Assembly (NCBI GenBank): GCA_947647735.1
Contig: CANSLJ010000003.1
Location: 62,001 to 126,000, forward strand
Origin: an uncultured bacterium
GTDB lineage: Bacteria > Bacillota > Clostridia > Lachnospirales > Lachnospiraceae
Length of the DNA stretch: 64,000 nt
Reading direction: 5' to 3'
The translations under genes were made by a program, and so were the position numbers. Shown here in pieces: positions 9,465 to 17,582 of this stretch (positions are counted from its first letter, which is position 1; each line of letters starts with the position of its first letter). The notes under the pieces are model-generated. The model made no database searches, was not told the DNA's origin, and saw only the letters and a list, made by a program, of their open reading frames with translations.

Positions 9465-10811
9465 ATGAAAAAGAACAAAAAGTTTTTAGCACTGGCTCTT
9501 GGCACGGTTCTTTCCCTGTCCATGCTGGCAGGCTGCGGAGGCAGCGGTGACAGCGCGGAGGCTCCGGCAGCGGAGGGCGGCGAAAGCGCAGAGGCTCCGG
9601 CAGCGGAAAACAGCGGCTCAGGTTCCGTTTACTGGCTGAACTTCAAGCCTGAATCCGATGAAGTATTACAGGATATCGCAGCAACTTATAAAGAGCAGAC
9701 CGGCGTGGATGTGAAGGTGGTTACAGCGGCTTCCGGTACATATTCCCAGACTCTGCTGTCTGAGATGGATAAATCAGCTCCCCCCACATTGTTCGTTATC
9801 GGGAACCAGGCGGGCGTAAGGGACTGGACAGACTACGCGCTGGATCTGGCAGGTACACCGATCGCAAATGAATTAAGCACAGACGCTTACAACCTCTATG
9901 ATGAGAACGGCAAGCTGGTTTCCATCGGCTACTGTTATGAGTGCTACGGCATTATCGTAAATCCCGACCTGATCGAAAAAGCAGGCCACACGATGGATGA
10001 GATCAAGAACTTTGAAGGACTGAAGGCAGTGGCAGAGGATATCCACGCTCGCGCAGGCGAACTTGGCTTTGACGCATTCTCTTCCTCCGACATGGATGAT
10101 TCCTCTTCCTGGCGTTTCACAGGACATATGGCAAACCTTGAGTATTACTACGAGCAGGAAGGCAGCACCTGGACAGAGTGCCCGGCGACGATTTCCGGCA
10201 AATACCTGGATAACTTCAAGAACCTGTATGACCTCTGCATCAACAACAGCCTGACAGACCCGAAAGAGCTGGCAACCGGCGGCCATGATGCGGAAAACGA
10301 GTTCAAGACAGGACAGGCGGCATTCTTCGTAAACGGCTCCTGGGAATATGAGGCAGTGAAGGCAGATGTACCGAATGCTACAATGATCCCTTACTACTGC
10401 GGCGTTGAAGGCGAAGAAAAAGCAGGTTTAAACTGCGGCACGGAGAACTGCTGGGCGATCAACAGCAAGGCATCCGAGGATGATCAGAAAGCAACGATGG
10501 ACTTCATGGTTTGGTGTGTAACAGATCCTGATGCTTCCCGTAAGCTGGTAGATACATTCGGCGTTATGCCTTACAAGCAGGCTGCAGAGTCCACAAACGG
10601 CTTCCTTGCGGCGGCGGATCAGTATACGGCTGACGGATGTTATGTCATGAACTGGGCAACCAACTTCCAGCCTAACGTTGATTCCTACCGTGCTACCCTG
10701 GTAAGCGCTCTGAATCAGTACAATGCGGATCAGTCCGATGCAAACTGGGAGACAGTACGCACCGCTTTTGTGGATGGCTGGGCAACAGAATACAACGCAG
10801 TAAACAATTAA
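9465..10811 (+). CDS. Maltodextrin-type ABC solute-binding lipoprotein
   Basis: 448 residues. A lipoprotein signal peptide ends in MLAGC with Cys24 as the lipidation site. Next comes an Ala/Glu-rich linker in which SAEAPAAE occurs twice, then a family-1 extracellular solute-binding fold (VYWLNFKPESDEVLQDIAATY ... FVNGSWEYEAVKADVPNATM). It should capture oligosaccharides outside the membrane and deliver them to the two permeases that follow. A maltodextrin substrate is inferred from the adjacent malQ and the LacI-type operators; another oligosaccharide is possible. Strong Shine-Dalgarno AGGAGG. Confidence 0.85.
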   Translation: MKKNKKFLALALGTVLSLSMLAGCGGSGDSAEAPAAEGGESAEAPAAENSGSGSVYWLNFKPESDEVLQDIAATYKEQTGVDVKVVTAASGTYSQTLLSEMDKSAPPTLFVIGNQAGVRDWTDYALDLAGTPIANELSTDAYNLYDENGKLVSIGYCYECYGIIVNPDLIEKAGHTMDEIKNFEGLKAVAEDIHARAGELGFDAFSSSDMDDSSSWRFTGHMANLEYYYEQEGSTWTECPATISGKYLDNFKNLYDLCINNSLTDPKELATGGHDAENEFKTGQAAFFVNGSWEYEAVKADVPNATMIPYYCGVEGEEKAGLNCGTENCWAINSKASEDDQKATMDFMVWCVTDPDASRKLVDTFGVMPYKQAAESTNGFLAAADQYTADGCYVMNWATNFQPNVDSYRATLVSALNQYNADQSDANWETVRTAFVDGWATEYNAVNN

Positions 10812-10842
10812 TATATAATATATAACGAATATGAAACAGGCG

Positions 10843-10869
10843 GCGGGGCGGGCATTTAGCCCGCCCCGT
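10843..10869 (+). other. GC-rich intercistronic hairpin
   Basis: GCGGGGCGGGC (10843-10853), loop ATTTA, and its complement 10859-10869 (the outermost pair is G-U). It lies between the binding-protein and permease genes without a U-run. Such hairpins commonly protect the upstream mRNA so that binding protein is made in excess. It also argues against the upstream ATG at 10831 as the permease start. Confidence 0.65.
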
Positions 10870-10902
10870 TCAGCGAAATATCCAAGACCGGGGGTTGGTA
10901 CC

Positions 10903-11808
10903 ATGAAGAACAAGAAAAATACCAATAGTAATTCCATCAAGAAGGCCACCAGGCGCTGGGGATTTTTATTTTTAGGCCCTGTGCTGATCGCTTTTACCAT
11001 TGGTTTTATATGGCCTTTTATTCAGGGAATATGGCTGTCTATGTGCCAGTTCCGCCTGATTTCCGACGCAAAGTTTATCGGATTTGACAACTACGTTAAG
11101 GTGTTTCAGGATGCATCTTTCCGTCATGCATTCTGGTATACAGCCATGTTCGCTATTGTATCGCTTGTCATCATCAATGTGCTGGCGTTTATGGTGGCAT
11201 ATATTTTGACATTGGAGATCAAGGGCAGCAACTTATTCCGTACCGTGTTTTTTATGCCGAACCTGATCGGCGGTATCGTGTTAGGTTATATATGGTCCAT
11301 GATCTTTGACGGCATTCTCGGCCGTTATCAGACCTCCATCCTGCTGGAGAGTAAATACGGCTTCTGGGGCCTGATCATCCTGATGTGCTGGCAGCAGATC
11401 GGTTACATGATGATCATTTATATCGCGGGACTGCAGAATGTGCCCGGGGATATTCTGGAGGCGGCCCGTATTGACGGCGCAACTTCCATGCAGACTTTAT
11501 TTAAGGTGACGATCCCCAATGTTATGAGTTCTTTTACGATATGTATGTTCCTTTCTCTGACAAACGGCTTCAAGCTCTTTGACCAGAACCTGGCACTCAC
11601 CGGAGGGCAGCCCTTCGTGATCCAGGTGGGCGGCACGACGATCAAGACGACAGAGATGCTGGCGCTCAATATTTACAATACGTTCTACAGTTCCAACACC
11701 ACATCGCAGGGCGTGGCGCAGGCAAAAGCGGTTGTTTTCTTCGTCCTGGTGGCGGGGCTCGGCCTGCTCCAGTTGGGCTATACACGTAAAAAGGAGGTAC
11801 AGCAGTGA
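10903..11808 (+). CDS. ABC sugar transporter permease (MalF/UgpA-like)
   Basis: 301 residues from the ATG at 10903; an earlier in-frame ATG (10831) is separated from the protein core by a GC hairpin and would add an unrelated tail. About six membrane helices. The cytoplasmic EAA loop reads EAARIDGATSMQTLFKVTIP, the site that docks on the ATPase. Together with the next gene it forms the transmembrane channel. No ATPase gene is present in this operon, so a shared MsmK/MsmX-type ATPase encoded elsewhere is expected. Confidence 0.88.
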   Translation: MKNKKNTNSNSIKKATRRWGFLFLGPVLIAFTIGFIWPFIQGIWLSMCQFRLISDAKFIGFDNYVKVFQDASFRHAFWYTAMFAIVSLVIINVLAFMVAYILTLEIKGSNLFRTVFFMPNLIGGIVLGYIWSMIFDGILGRYQTSILLESKYGFWGLIILMCWQQIGYMMIIYIAGLQNVPGDILEAARIDGATSMQTLFKVTIPNVMSSFTICMFLSLTNGFKLFDQNLALTGGQPFVIQVGGTTIKTTEMLALNIYNTFYSSNTTSQGVAQAKAVVFFVLVAGLGLLQLGYTRKKEVQQ

Positions 11809-12665
11809 TGAGCAAGAACACAATTTCTGCCGCAAACAGGCACAAAACGATCCTTTCTGTCATATTAGCCGTGGTCAGTATCGTCTATGTACTGCCGGTG
11901 CTGGCAGTGGTGATAAACTCTTTTAAGCAGAACACTTTTGTAAAGACCGATACTTTTGCGATTCCCACAGGGGAGATGAGCGCCGGCTTTGATAACTTTA
12001 TCAAGGGCATGACTTTCGGTAACTATCCGTTTATGAAAAGCGTGATGTACAGTGTTGTGATCACATTGCTTTCCACATTTCTGATCCTGCTCTGTACTTC
12101 TATGGCGGCGTGGTATATCGCCAGAGTGGATTCGGTTTTCTGCCGGGCGATCTACTTTCTGTGCGTGTTCTCCATGGTCGTACCGTTCCAGATGGTGATG
12201 TTCACACTGTCGAAGACGGCGGATAAGCTGCGTCTGAATACACCCTGGACGATTCCGGTCGTCTATCTGGGCTTTGGAGCCGGGCTTGCCATCTTTATGT
12301 TTGTGGGTTTTGTGAAGGCGATCCCGCTGGAGATCGAGGAGGCGGCGTCCATCGACGGCTGCGGGCCGGTGCGGACGTTCTTCACGGTGGTCGTGCCCAT
12401 GTTAAAGCCGACGATGGTTTCCGTGGGCATTCTGGAGATCATGTGGGTTTGGAATGACTATCTGCTGCCGGTGCTGGTACTTGATATCAACGAATACCGT
12501 ACGATACCGATCCATATTCAGTATCTGAAGGGAAGCTACGGTACGGTGGATCTGGGTGCCACGATGGCGCTGATCCTGATGAGTATCATTCCGGTTATCA
12601 TCTTCTATCTCGCCTGCCAGAAACATATCATCAAAGGTGTGGCAGCAGGTGCGGTGAAAGGTTAA
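11808..12665 (+). CDS. ABC sugar transporter permease (MalG-like)
   Basis: 285 residues. The ATG overlaps the upstream TGA by one base (TGATG) and has an AAGGAGGT ribosome site 9 nt before it; a GTG at 11805 is also possible. Six hydrophobic segments and an EAA loop (EIEEAASIDGCGPVRTFF). The C-terminus IIKGVAAGAVKG is typical of MalG-type permeases. It is the partner of the gene at 10903. Confidence 0.9.
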   Translation: MSKNTISAANRHKTILSVILAVVSIVYVLPVLAVVINSFKQNTFVKTDTFAIPTGEMSAGFDNFIKGMTFGNYPFMKSVMYSVVITLLSTFLILLCTSMAAWYIARVDSVFCRAIYFLCVFSMVVPFQMVMFTLSKTADKLRLNTPWTIPVVYLGFGAGLAIFMFVGFVKAIPLEIEEAASIDGCGPVRTFFTVVVPMLKPTMVSVGILEIMWVWNDYLLPVLVLDINEYRTIPIHIQYLKGSYGTVDLGATMALILMSIIPVIIFYLACQKHIIKGVAAGAVKG

Positions 12666-12681
12666 TGAAGTAAACAATATT

Positions 12682-12712
12682 CCGGTTTCCGCGGGCGTGC
12701 CCCGGGAACCGG
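12682..12712 (+). other. Stem-loop between permease and lacI-type gene
   Basis: CCGGTTTCCG (12682-12691) pairs with CGGGAACCGG (12703-12712) with one G-U pair, and the stem continues inward after a bulge. No U-run follows; it is probably a processing or attenuation hairpin limiting repressor expression. Confidence 0.5.
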
Positions 12713-12729
12713 AAATGAAGGGGGCAGAA

Positions 12730-13737
12730 ATGACCATCAGGGATATTGCAAAGTTTTCCGGCTGCAGTGTAACGACGGTGTCAAGGGTACTGAACGATCA
12801 TCCGGATGTCAGTGAGGAGACGCGCCGGAAGGTGATGACTGTTGTGGAGCAGTACGGGTTTATGCCGAACGCCAACGCGAAACATTTGAAAAAACAGTCT
12901 GACAGCAGTATTGCGATCATCGTCAAGGGAACAAAAAATCTGCTGTTTGCAGATCTGGTAGAGGAGATCCAGACACTCTTGCTGGAGGCGGGACAGGATG
13001 CCGCTGTCTACTATCTGGATGAGGATGCCAACGAGGTGGCCTATGCGCTGAAACTCTGCAGAGAACGCAGGCCCCGGGGATTTTTATTTTTAGGCGGTGA
13101 TCTGGAACAGTTTCGCGGGAATTTTGCGCCGATCACGGTTCCCAGCGTACTGCTGACGAACAGCGCGGAAGAGCTGGGATTTGAGAATCTTTCCTCGGTC
13201 ACGACCGATGATGAGCAGGCGGCGGAACAGGTGATCGACATGTTAGTGAGCCTGGGACATCGCAATATCGGTGTGCTGGGCGGAAATTCATCCAGTTCAC
13301 AGATCAGTTACCGGCGTCTGATGGGGTGTAAGAGAGCATGTGAGCGGCTGCATATTCCGTTTGATCTGGAACAGCAGTGCGAGCAGTGCCGTTATTCCAT
13401 GCCGGATGCCTATGCTGCGGGCGAGCGGCTGCTGCTCCGCAGGCCGGACCTGACGGCGGTCTTCGCACTGAGTGATGTGATGGCGCTTGGCGCGATCCGG
13501 GCATTTTGTGATATGGGAAAACGGGTGCCGGAGGATATTTCAGTGGTGGGATATGACGGTGTTGTCACCGGACAGTATTCTTTGCCGAGGCTGACGACGA
13601 TCCGACAGGATACGAAACAGCTTGCGGAACAGGGGGTGGATTCCCTGCTTCGGGCGTTTATGCGCAGCGGGCATCCTGTTCATAGGGTGGTGCCGTTTCA
13701 GGTGGTGGAGGGGGAGAGTGTGGCGAGGATTTTGTAA
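12730..13737 (+). CDS. LacI/GalR-family transcriptional regulator
   Basis: 335 residues from the ATG at 12730, chosen because the helix-turn-helix begins at once (TIRDIAKFSGCSVTTVSRVL) and AAGGGGG lies 7 nt before it; GTG 12697 and ATG 12715 would add unneeded residues. The periplasmic-binding-like sensor domain includes SVVGYDGV and LTTIRQD. The DNA-binding helix VTTVSRVLN is the classical LacI recognition element. It probably controls the preceding transporter genes through the operators at 9391-9426, with a maltodextrin or sugar phosphate as effector (inference). Confidence 0.92.
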   Translation: MTIRDIAKFSGCSVTTVSRVLNDHPDVSEETRRKVMTVVEQYGFMPNANAKHLKKQSDSSIAIIVKGTKNLLFADLVEEIQTLLLEAGQDAAVYYLDEDANEVAYALKLCRERRPRGFLFLGGDLEQFRGNFAPITVPSVLLTNSAEELGFENLSSVTTDDEQAAEQVIDMLVSLGHRNIGVLGGNSSSSQISYRRLMGCKRACERLHIPFDLEQQCEQCRYSMPDAYAAGERLLLRRPDLTAVFALSDVMALGAIRAFCDMGKRVPEDISVVGYDGVVTGQYSLPRLTTIRQDTKQLAEQGVDSLLRAFMRSGHPVHRVVPFQVVEGESVARIL

Positions 13738-13745
13738 GGCCGGAC

Positions 13746-13884
13746 GTCTTCAGGGAGCATATATATCCTGCTCAGACCCGCTTCCGCTTGAAGAAAAACG
13801 CAGCGGTACTAGGCTCGTGAGGAACCTCGCCAAGTGCCGGCGTTTTTCTACAGTCTTCGCAGGATATATATGCTCCCTGAAGAC
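13746..13884. repeat. 139-bp element with perfect 26-bp terminal inverted repeats
   Basis: The arms at 13746-13771 and 13859-13884 are exact reverse complements over 26 bp; the outer end starts GTCTTCAGGGAGCATA. Inside lie a second pairing, AGAAAAACG (13792-13800) with CGTTTTTCT (13841-13849), and a third, CGGTAC (13804-13809) with GTGCCG (13834-13839), so the whole element folds as one long hairpin. No U-run follows it and no target-site duplication is visible. It could be a MITE-like or REP-like mobile repeat, or a bidirectional transcript end. Between 13885 and 14106 only the next regulator's box and promoter are seen. Confidence 0.7.
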
Positions 13885-13938
13885 TGGTAGTGGTATTAAT
13901 AAAAAATATATATAATCTGCAACATTTCCTTAGAAAAA

Positions 13939-13979
13939 TGACACAACTTTGATGCAAGTGTGGTGTAAAATTTTATAAA
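13939..13979 (+). promoter_or_regulatory. Response-regulator direct-repeat box and -10 before the regulator operon
   Basis: TGACACAAC (13939-13947) and TGATGCAAG (13950-13958) are spaced 11 bp start to start, as for OmpR-class dimers. A TATAAA -10 follows 15 bp later (13974-13979). A closer version of the box precedes the carboxypeptidase gene (17478-17496), which suggests autoregulation. Confidence 0.45.
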
Positions 13980-14106
13980 GATAAAATGCGGTGATTTTCC
14001 CGTCGGAAATAGGATATCAATGAGGGTGGTAAGCACCATAGGATATTTATCGGGAAAACAGGATATAGGAAACACAGACATCAAGAGGAAAGAGCAGGAC
14101 GGATTT

Positions 14107-14769
14107 TTGAATAAGATACTGGTTGTAGAAGATGAAGAAGCGATCGCTAATTTGATCAGGATCAATCTGCAGCATGCGGGTTATAGCTGTGAGGTTGCAA
14201 ATGACGGGAATACGGGGGCGGACATGCTGGAGAAGAACAGTTATGATCTGTGCCTGTTTGATATCATGCTGCCCGGGATCAACGGGTATGAGCTTTTGGA
14301 GTATGCGAAGAGTTTGAATATGCCGGTGATCTTTTTATCGGCGAAGGGTGAGACGATTGATAAGGTGAAGGGGCTCCGGCTGGGGGCGGATGATTATATC
14401 ACGAAGCCTTTTGAGATCATCGAGCTTTTGGCGCGGGTTGAGAATGTGCTGAGGCGGTTTCATAAGGTGGAGCAGGATATCAGCATCGGCGATCTGGAGA
14501 TCAATGTGGTGGCGCGGACCGTGAAGAAGGGCGGAAGGGACATTAATCTGACCTGTAAGGAGTTTGATCTTCTGCTGTTGTTCATGAGAAATCCGGACAG
14601 GGCATTGTACCGGGAGATGATCTATGAGCAGGTCTGGGACAGCCCTTATATGGGGGATAGCCGGACCGTGGATCTGCATGTGCAGAGGCTGCGCAGGAAA
14701 GCGGGGCTGGAGCAGCAGATCGAATCGGTATACAAGGTGGGCTATCGGTTCAGGAGCAATCTGTTATGA
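14107..14769 (+). CDS. OmpR-family response regulator (first two-component system)
   Basis: 220 residues from the TTG at 14107, which has AGGA 7 nt upstream and places the receiver core at the very N-terminus; an ATG at 14020 would add 29 residues with no receiver homology. Receiver domain with acidic pocket EDE and phosphoacceptor Asp52 (CLFDIMLPG), conserved Lys in YITKPFE. The C-terminal winged helix has TCKEFDLLLLF and TVDLHVQRLRRK. Its stop overlaps the kinase start by 4 nt (ATGA). Confidence 0.92.
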   Translation: MNKILVVEDEEAIANLIRINLQHAGYSCEVANDGNTGADMLEKNSYDLCLFDIMLPGINGYELLEYAKSLNMPVIFLSAKGETIDKVKGLRLGADDYITKPFEIIELLARVENVLRRFHKVEQDISIGDLEINVVARTVKKGGRDINLTCKEFDLLLLFMRNPDRALYREMIYEQVWDSPYMGDSRTVDLHVQRLRRKAGLEQQIESVYKVGYRFRSNLL

Positions 14770-16196
14770 AGCTATTTTGGAAACAGTTTACGGCGATCGT
14801 GTGTCTGCTTGTGACACTGTTTGCGGTATTCGGTTGTATTTTTTTACAGACGTCTTTTCAGATCATGCTGGAGAGAGAGAAAGAGCGGGGACTGGAAGAA
14901 TGGAAAATGTTTCAGTTCGCGCTTTTAGCGTCTATGGAAGCTTTACCGGAGGGATATCCGATCGAGAACGATGTTATGACAGAGATGTCAGAAACCATCG
15001 AGGACAGTATCGGGAATCAGGAGAACGGTATTGCGCTTTACAATGAGCAGAGACAGCTTATCTACAAAAACGGGATGTATTACGGGGCGCTGATGGCGGA
15101 GAATATCGGGACGGAGCGGGCGATGTGGCGGCTTACCAACACCGAGGCGGGACATTATCTGGAAGCGCTCTCTCAATTGAGGAGCGGCAGCGGCACCTAC
15201 TATCTTGCATTCGGCAGGAATATTCAATATGTGTATGACGCGAGGGACAGGCTTTACGAGCAGTACCGGGGTATGGTACTGCTTGTGATCGTGCTGTCCG
15301 TTCCTGTTTCCTGGTTTCTGGCGTACCATTTTACAAAACCGATCCGGCAGCTCATGAAAGCCACCAGGGATTTTGCCAGGGGAAATTACCAGAGCCGGGT
15401 GGAGGTGAAGGGCGAGGATGAGCTTGCCGGGCTGATGATGGAGTTCAACAGGATGGCGAGACGGCTGGAGAAGAGTATCTGGGATCTGGAGGATGCGGCA
15501 AGGCGGCAGGAGGAGTTCACGGGGGCCTTTGCCCATGAGCTGAAGACGCCGCTGACTTCCATCATCGGTTACGGGGATATGCTGCGCAGCATGGAGCTGT
15601 CGGAGGAGGAGAAGCGGAGTTCTTCTGATTATATCTATAAACAGGGAAAGCGGCTGGAGAGGCTTTCCCTGAAGATGATGGAGCTGGTGCGGGTGGATAA
15701 TCAGGGCATCAGTTTAAAGCCTATCAAGACGAGGGAACTCGGTTATGAGATAGAGCGTTTCACAAAGCGGCTTTTGTGGGAGAAGAATGTGATCCTGGAG
15801 AGAAACGTTGCGCCGGGGATCATCTACGGGGATCTGGACCTGCTCTGCTCCCTGTTCGGCAATCTGATCGATAATGCGGCGAAGGCCTGCGGCAGAAAAA
15901 CCTACGGGGAGGGAGAGCAGGCGAAGATTTTGTTTACCGGCAGACAGGAGAAAAAAGGCTACAGTTTTACGATCGCGGACAACGGCTGCGGGATTCCGGC
16001 GGATGAGGTCGGGAAGATCACGGAGGCTTTTTATATGGTGGATAAGTCCAGAGCGAGAAAGGAAGGCGGCGCAGGGATCGGCATGACGCTCTGCAGCAGG
16101 ATCGTGGGGCTCCATCACGCCGTCTGGAAGATCGACAGCAAAGAGGGGACAGGGACGAGTGTTTATGTTTTCTTCCCAGAGGAGGAAGAGGATTGA
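14766..16196 (+). CDS. Sensor histidine kinase with HAMP domain (first two-component system)
   Basis: 476 residues. An N-terminal membrane helix (about 7-28), an extracytoplasmic sensor of about 150 residues without a recognised fold, a second helix near 178-197, HAMP (FTKPIRQLMKATRDFARG), HisKA with the phosphorylated His in FAHELKTPLTSIIGYG, and HATPase_c with N box (GNLIDNAAKAC), G1 box (DNGCGIP) and G2 box (GAGIGMTLCSRIV). It phosphorylates the regulator encoded just upstream. The downstream VanY-like gene suggests a cell-wall-related stimulus, which is inference. Confidence 0.92.
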   Translation: MKLFWKQFTAIVCLLVTLFAVFGCIFLQTSFQIMLEREKERGLEEWKMFQFALLASMEALPEGYPIENDVMTEMSETIEDSIGNQENGIALYNEQRQLIYKNGMYYGALMAENIGTERAMWRLTNTEAGHYLEALSQLRSGSGTYYLAFGRNIQYVYDARDRLYEQYRGMVLLVIVLSVPVSWFLAYHFTKPIRQLMKATRDFARGNYQSRVEVKGEDELAGLMMEFNRMARRLEKSIWDLEDAARRQEEFTGAFAHELKTPLTSIIGYGDMLRSMELSEEEKRSSSDYIYKQGKRLERLSLKMMELVRVDNQGISLKPIKTRELGYEIERFTKRLLWEKNVILERNVAPGIIYGDLDLLCSLFGNLIDNAAKACGRKTYGEGEQAKILFTGRQEKKGYSFTIADNGCGIPADEVGKITEAFYMVDKSRARKEGGAGIGMTLCSRIVGLHHAVWKIDSKEGTGTSVYVFFPEEEED

Positions 16197-17491
16197 TGGA
16201 TAAGAGGAAAAAGAGGGGGAAAAGCGCGCCGAAAACAGGAAAAAGAGCGGTTTACGATAAATGGTTTTCGCTGGACAGCCTGATGGGGAAGAGCCTCTGT
16301 GTCCTTCTGGTGATCATCCTGACGGTGGGAGCATTTCTGGCGCCTAAGATGATCAATAATCTGTACGATGCCGGGACGCTGATGCAGATCACCTACACGG
16401 ACATGGATCTGAGCACTTACGTGGTGCCCTACACCAGTTTTCCGGAAAAGATCCTGGCGATAGCCCAGGCGAAGACGGCGGGGGAGAGGATCGTCGTCCT
16501 GCCGGCGGAAGCGGGGGATGAGAAGGTCAGTGATGATGCGCTGGTCGATATCGTAAATGAGGAGATGGAACGGACAGGGGCGGTGTTTCTGTTCAGTGAG
16601 GACTGGTGGAGCGAGCTGACACAGGAGAATCTTGTCTCGAGACAGAAGGTGACAGCCTATGCGCAGGCGCAGCGGAACGCACAGGAGAGCGGCAGCGGGC
16701 GGGAGATGGCGCCGATCCAGTTCTGGCTGCTGTCCTTTGAGATCACGGAGGAACAGAAGCTGGAAGTCATAAGGGATGTACTGTATGAGGATTATGATGC
16801 TGTGCCGGATGAGGATAAAGTGAGGATCGAGCAGGAGATAAGCATACTGCTTGCGAAAGACAATATCTGGAAGTACGCGACGGACCGGCTGATGGTCTGT
16901 ATGGATGCGGAGTTTTATAAGATCTACGGGATGGCGGCGTCAGGGGATATGGAAAAGATCATGAACATCTACGGGCGGGATCTGCCGGATCTGTTTCGGA
17001 TGGAAGTACATGAGTATACGGATAAATACGGAAATGTCATAGAATCGAGGACGGAGACAGGCCCGGGTGAATGGACGGACATGATCATGTATCTCACGGA
17101 TCAGAATGCGGCGGACTGGGCTGATTACTGGGAGGTGACGCCGGAGAACAGGAGTATCTATCTGGATATTCCTGGAGAGATATCGGGATGTCTGGCGTTT
17201 CTGGATGATCAGGAGGAGGCACACAGTGCGGAGGCGGATACGGATGATGCGGGCGCAGGCAGTGCGGCTGATCATGCCATGTCGGAGGAGAGCGTTGCGG
17301 AGATGATCGAAGGGACGGATATTTATATCGCGAAGTCCGCGGAGGAGGTTCTGGAGGCCGACAGGATCGGCGGAAATGGAAAGGAGATACTATTGGAGGT
17401 GGGCATCAGAGCCGGATTTGACGAGGCGGATAACAGCGTCTGGATCTTGAAGGCGGGCTGCAGGGAATTTTTTGAAATGATGCAGTTTTGA
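16196..17491 (+). CDS. Unknown single-pass membrane protein of the VanY-linked two-component operon
   Basis: 431 residues; the ATG overlaps the kinase TGA by one base. The basic N-terminus (MDKRKKRGKSAPKTGKRA) is cytoplasmic, followed by one membrane helix (about residues 32-52, LCVLLVIILTVGAFLAP) and a large extracytoplasmic part. No family is recognised. The acidic low-complexity segment near residues 340-365 (AEADTDDAGAGSAA) separates two folded regions. Tight coupling to the kinase suggests a sensor accessory or a regulated envelope protein. The last codons overlap the direct-repeat box of the next gene. Confidence 0.75.
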   Translation: MDKRKKRGKSAPKTGKRAVYDKWFSLDSLMGKSLCVLLVIILTVGAFLAPKMINNLYDAGTLMQITYTDMDLSTYVVPYTSFPEKILAIAQAKTAGERIVVLPAEAGDEKVSDDALVDIVNEEMERTGAVFLFSEDWWSELTQENLVSRQKVTAYAQAQRNAQESGSGREMAPIQFWLLSFEITEEQKLEVIRDVLYEDYDAVPDEDKVRIEQEISILLAKDNIWKYATDRLMVCMDAEFYKIYGMAASGDMEKIMNIYGRDLPDLFRMEVHEYTDKYGNVIESRTETGPGEWTDMIMYLTDQNAADWADYWEVTPENRSIYLDIPGEISGCLAFLDDQEEAHSAEADTDDAGAGSAADHAMSEESVAEMIEGTDIYIAKSAEEVLEADRIGGNGKEILLEVGIRAGFDEADNSVWILKAGCREFFEMMQF

Positions 17492-17517
17492 TGCAGATTT
17501 GTGGAAAGTCTGATACA
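17478..17517 (+). promoter_or_regulatory. Second 11-bp-spaced response-regulator box, before the VanY-like gene
   Basis: TGATGCAG occurs at 17478-17485 and again at 17489-17496, an exact 11-bp period, overlapping the end of the upstream gene. A weak -10 candidate GATACA lies 15 bp later (17512-17517), the same spacing as at 13939. A second -10 candidate TATAAA is at 17538-17543. Confidence 0.45.
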
Positions 17518-17582
17518 CGGGACCGGTATTCTTGTCTTATAAAATGTAAGAGGACAGCGGAACAGCCAGTATAGGATCAGGG

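Noticed and set aside
13746-13884. Ordinary Rho-independent terminator
   Set aside because: Far larger than needed, with no U-run after the outer stem.
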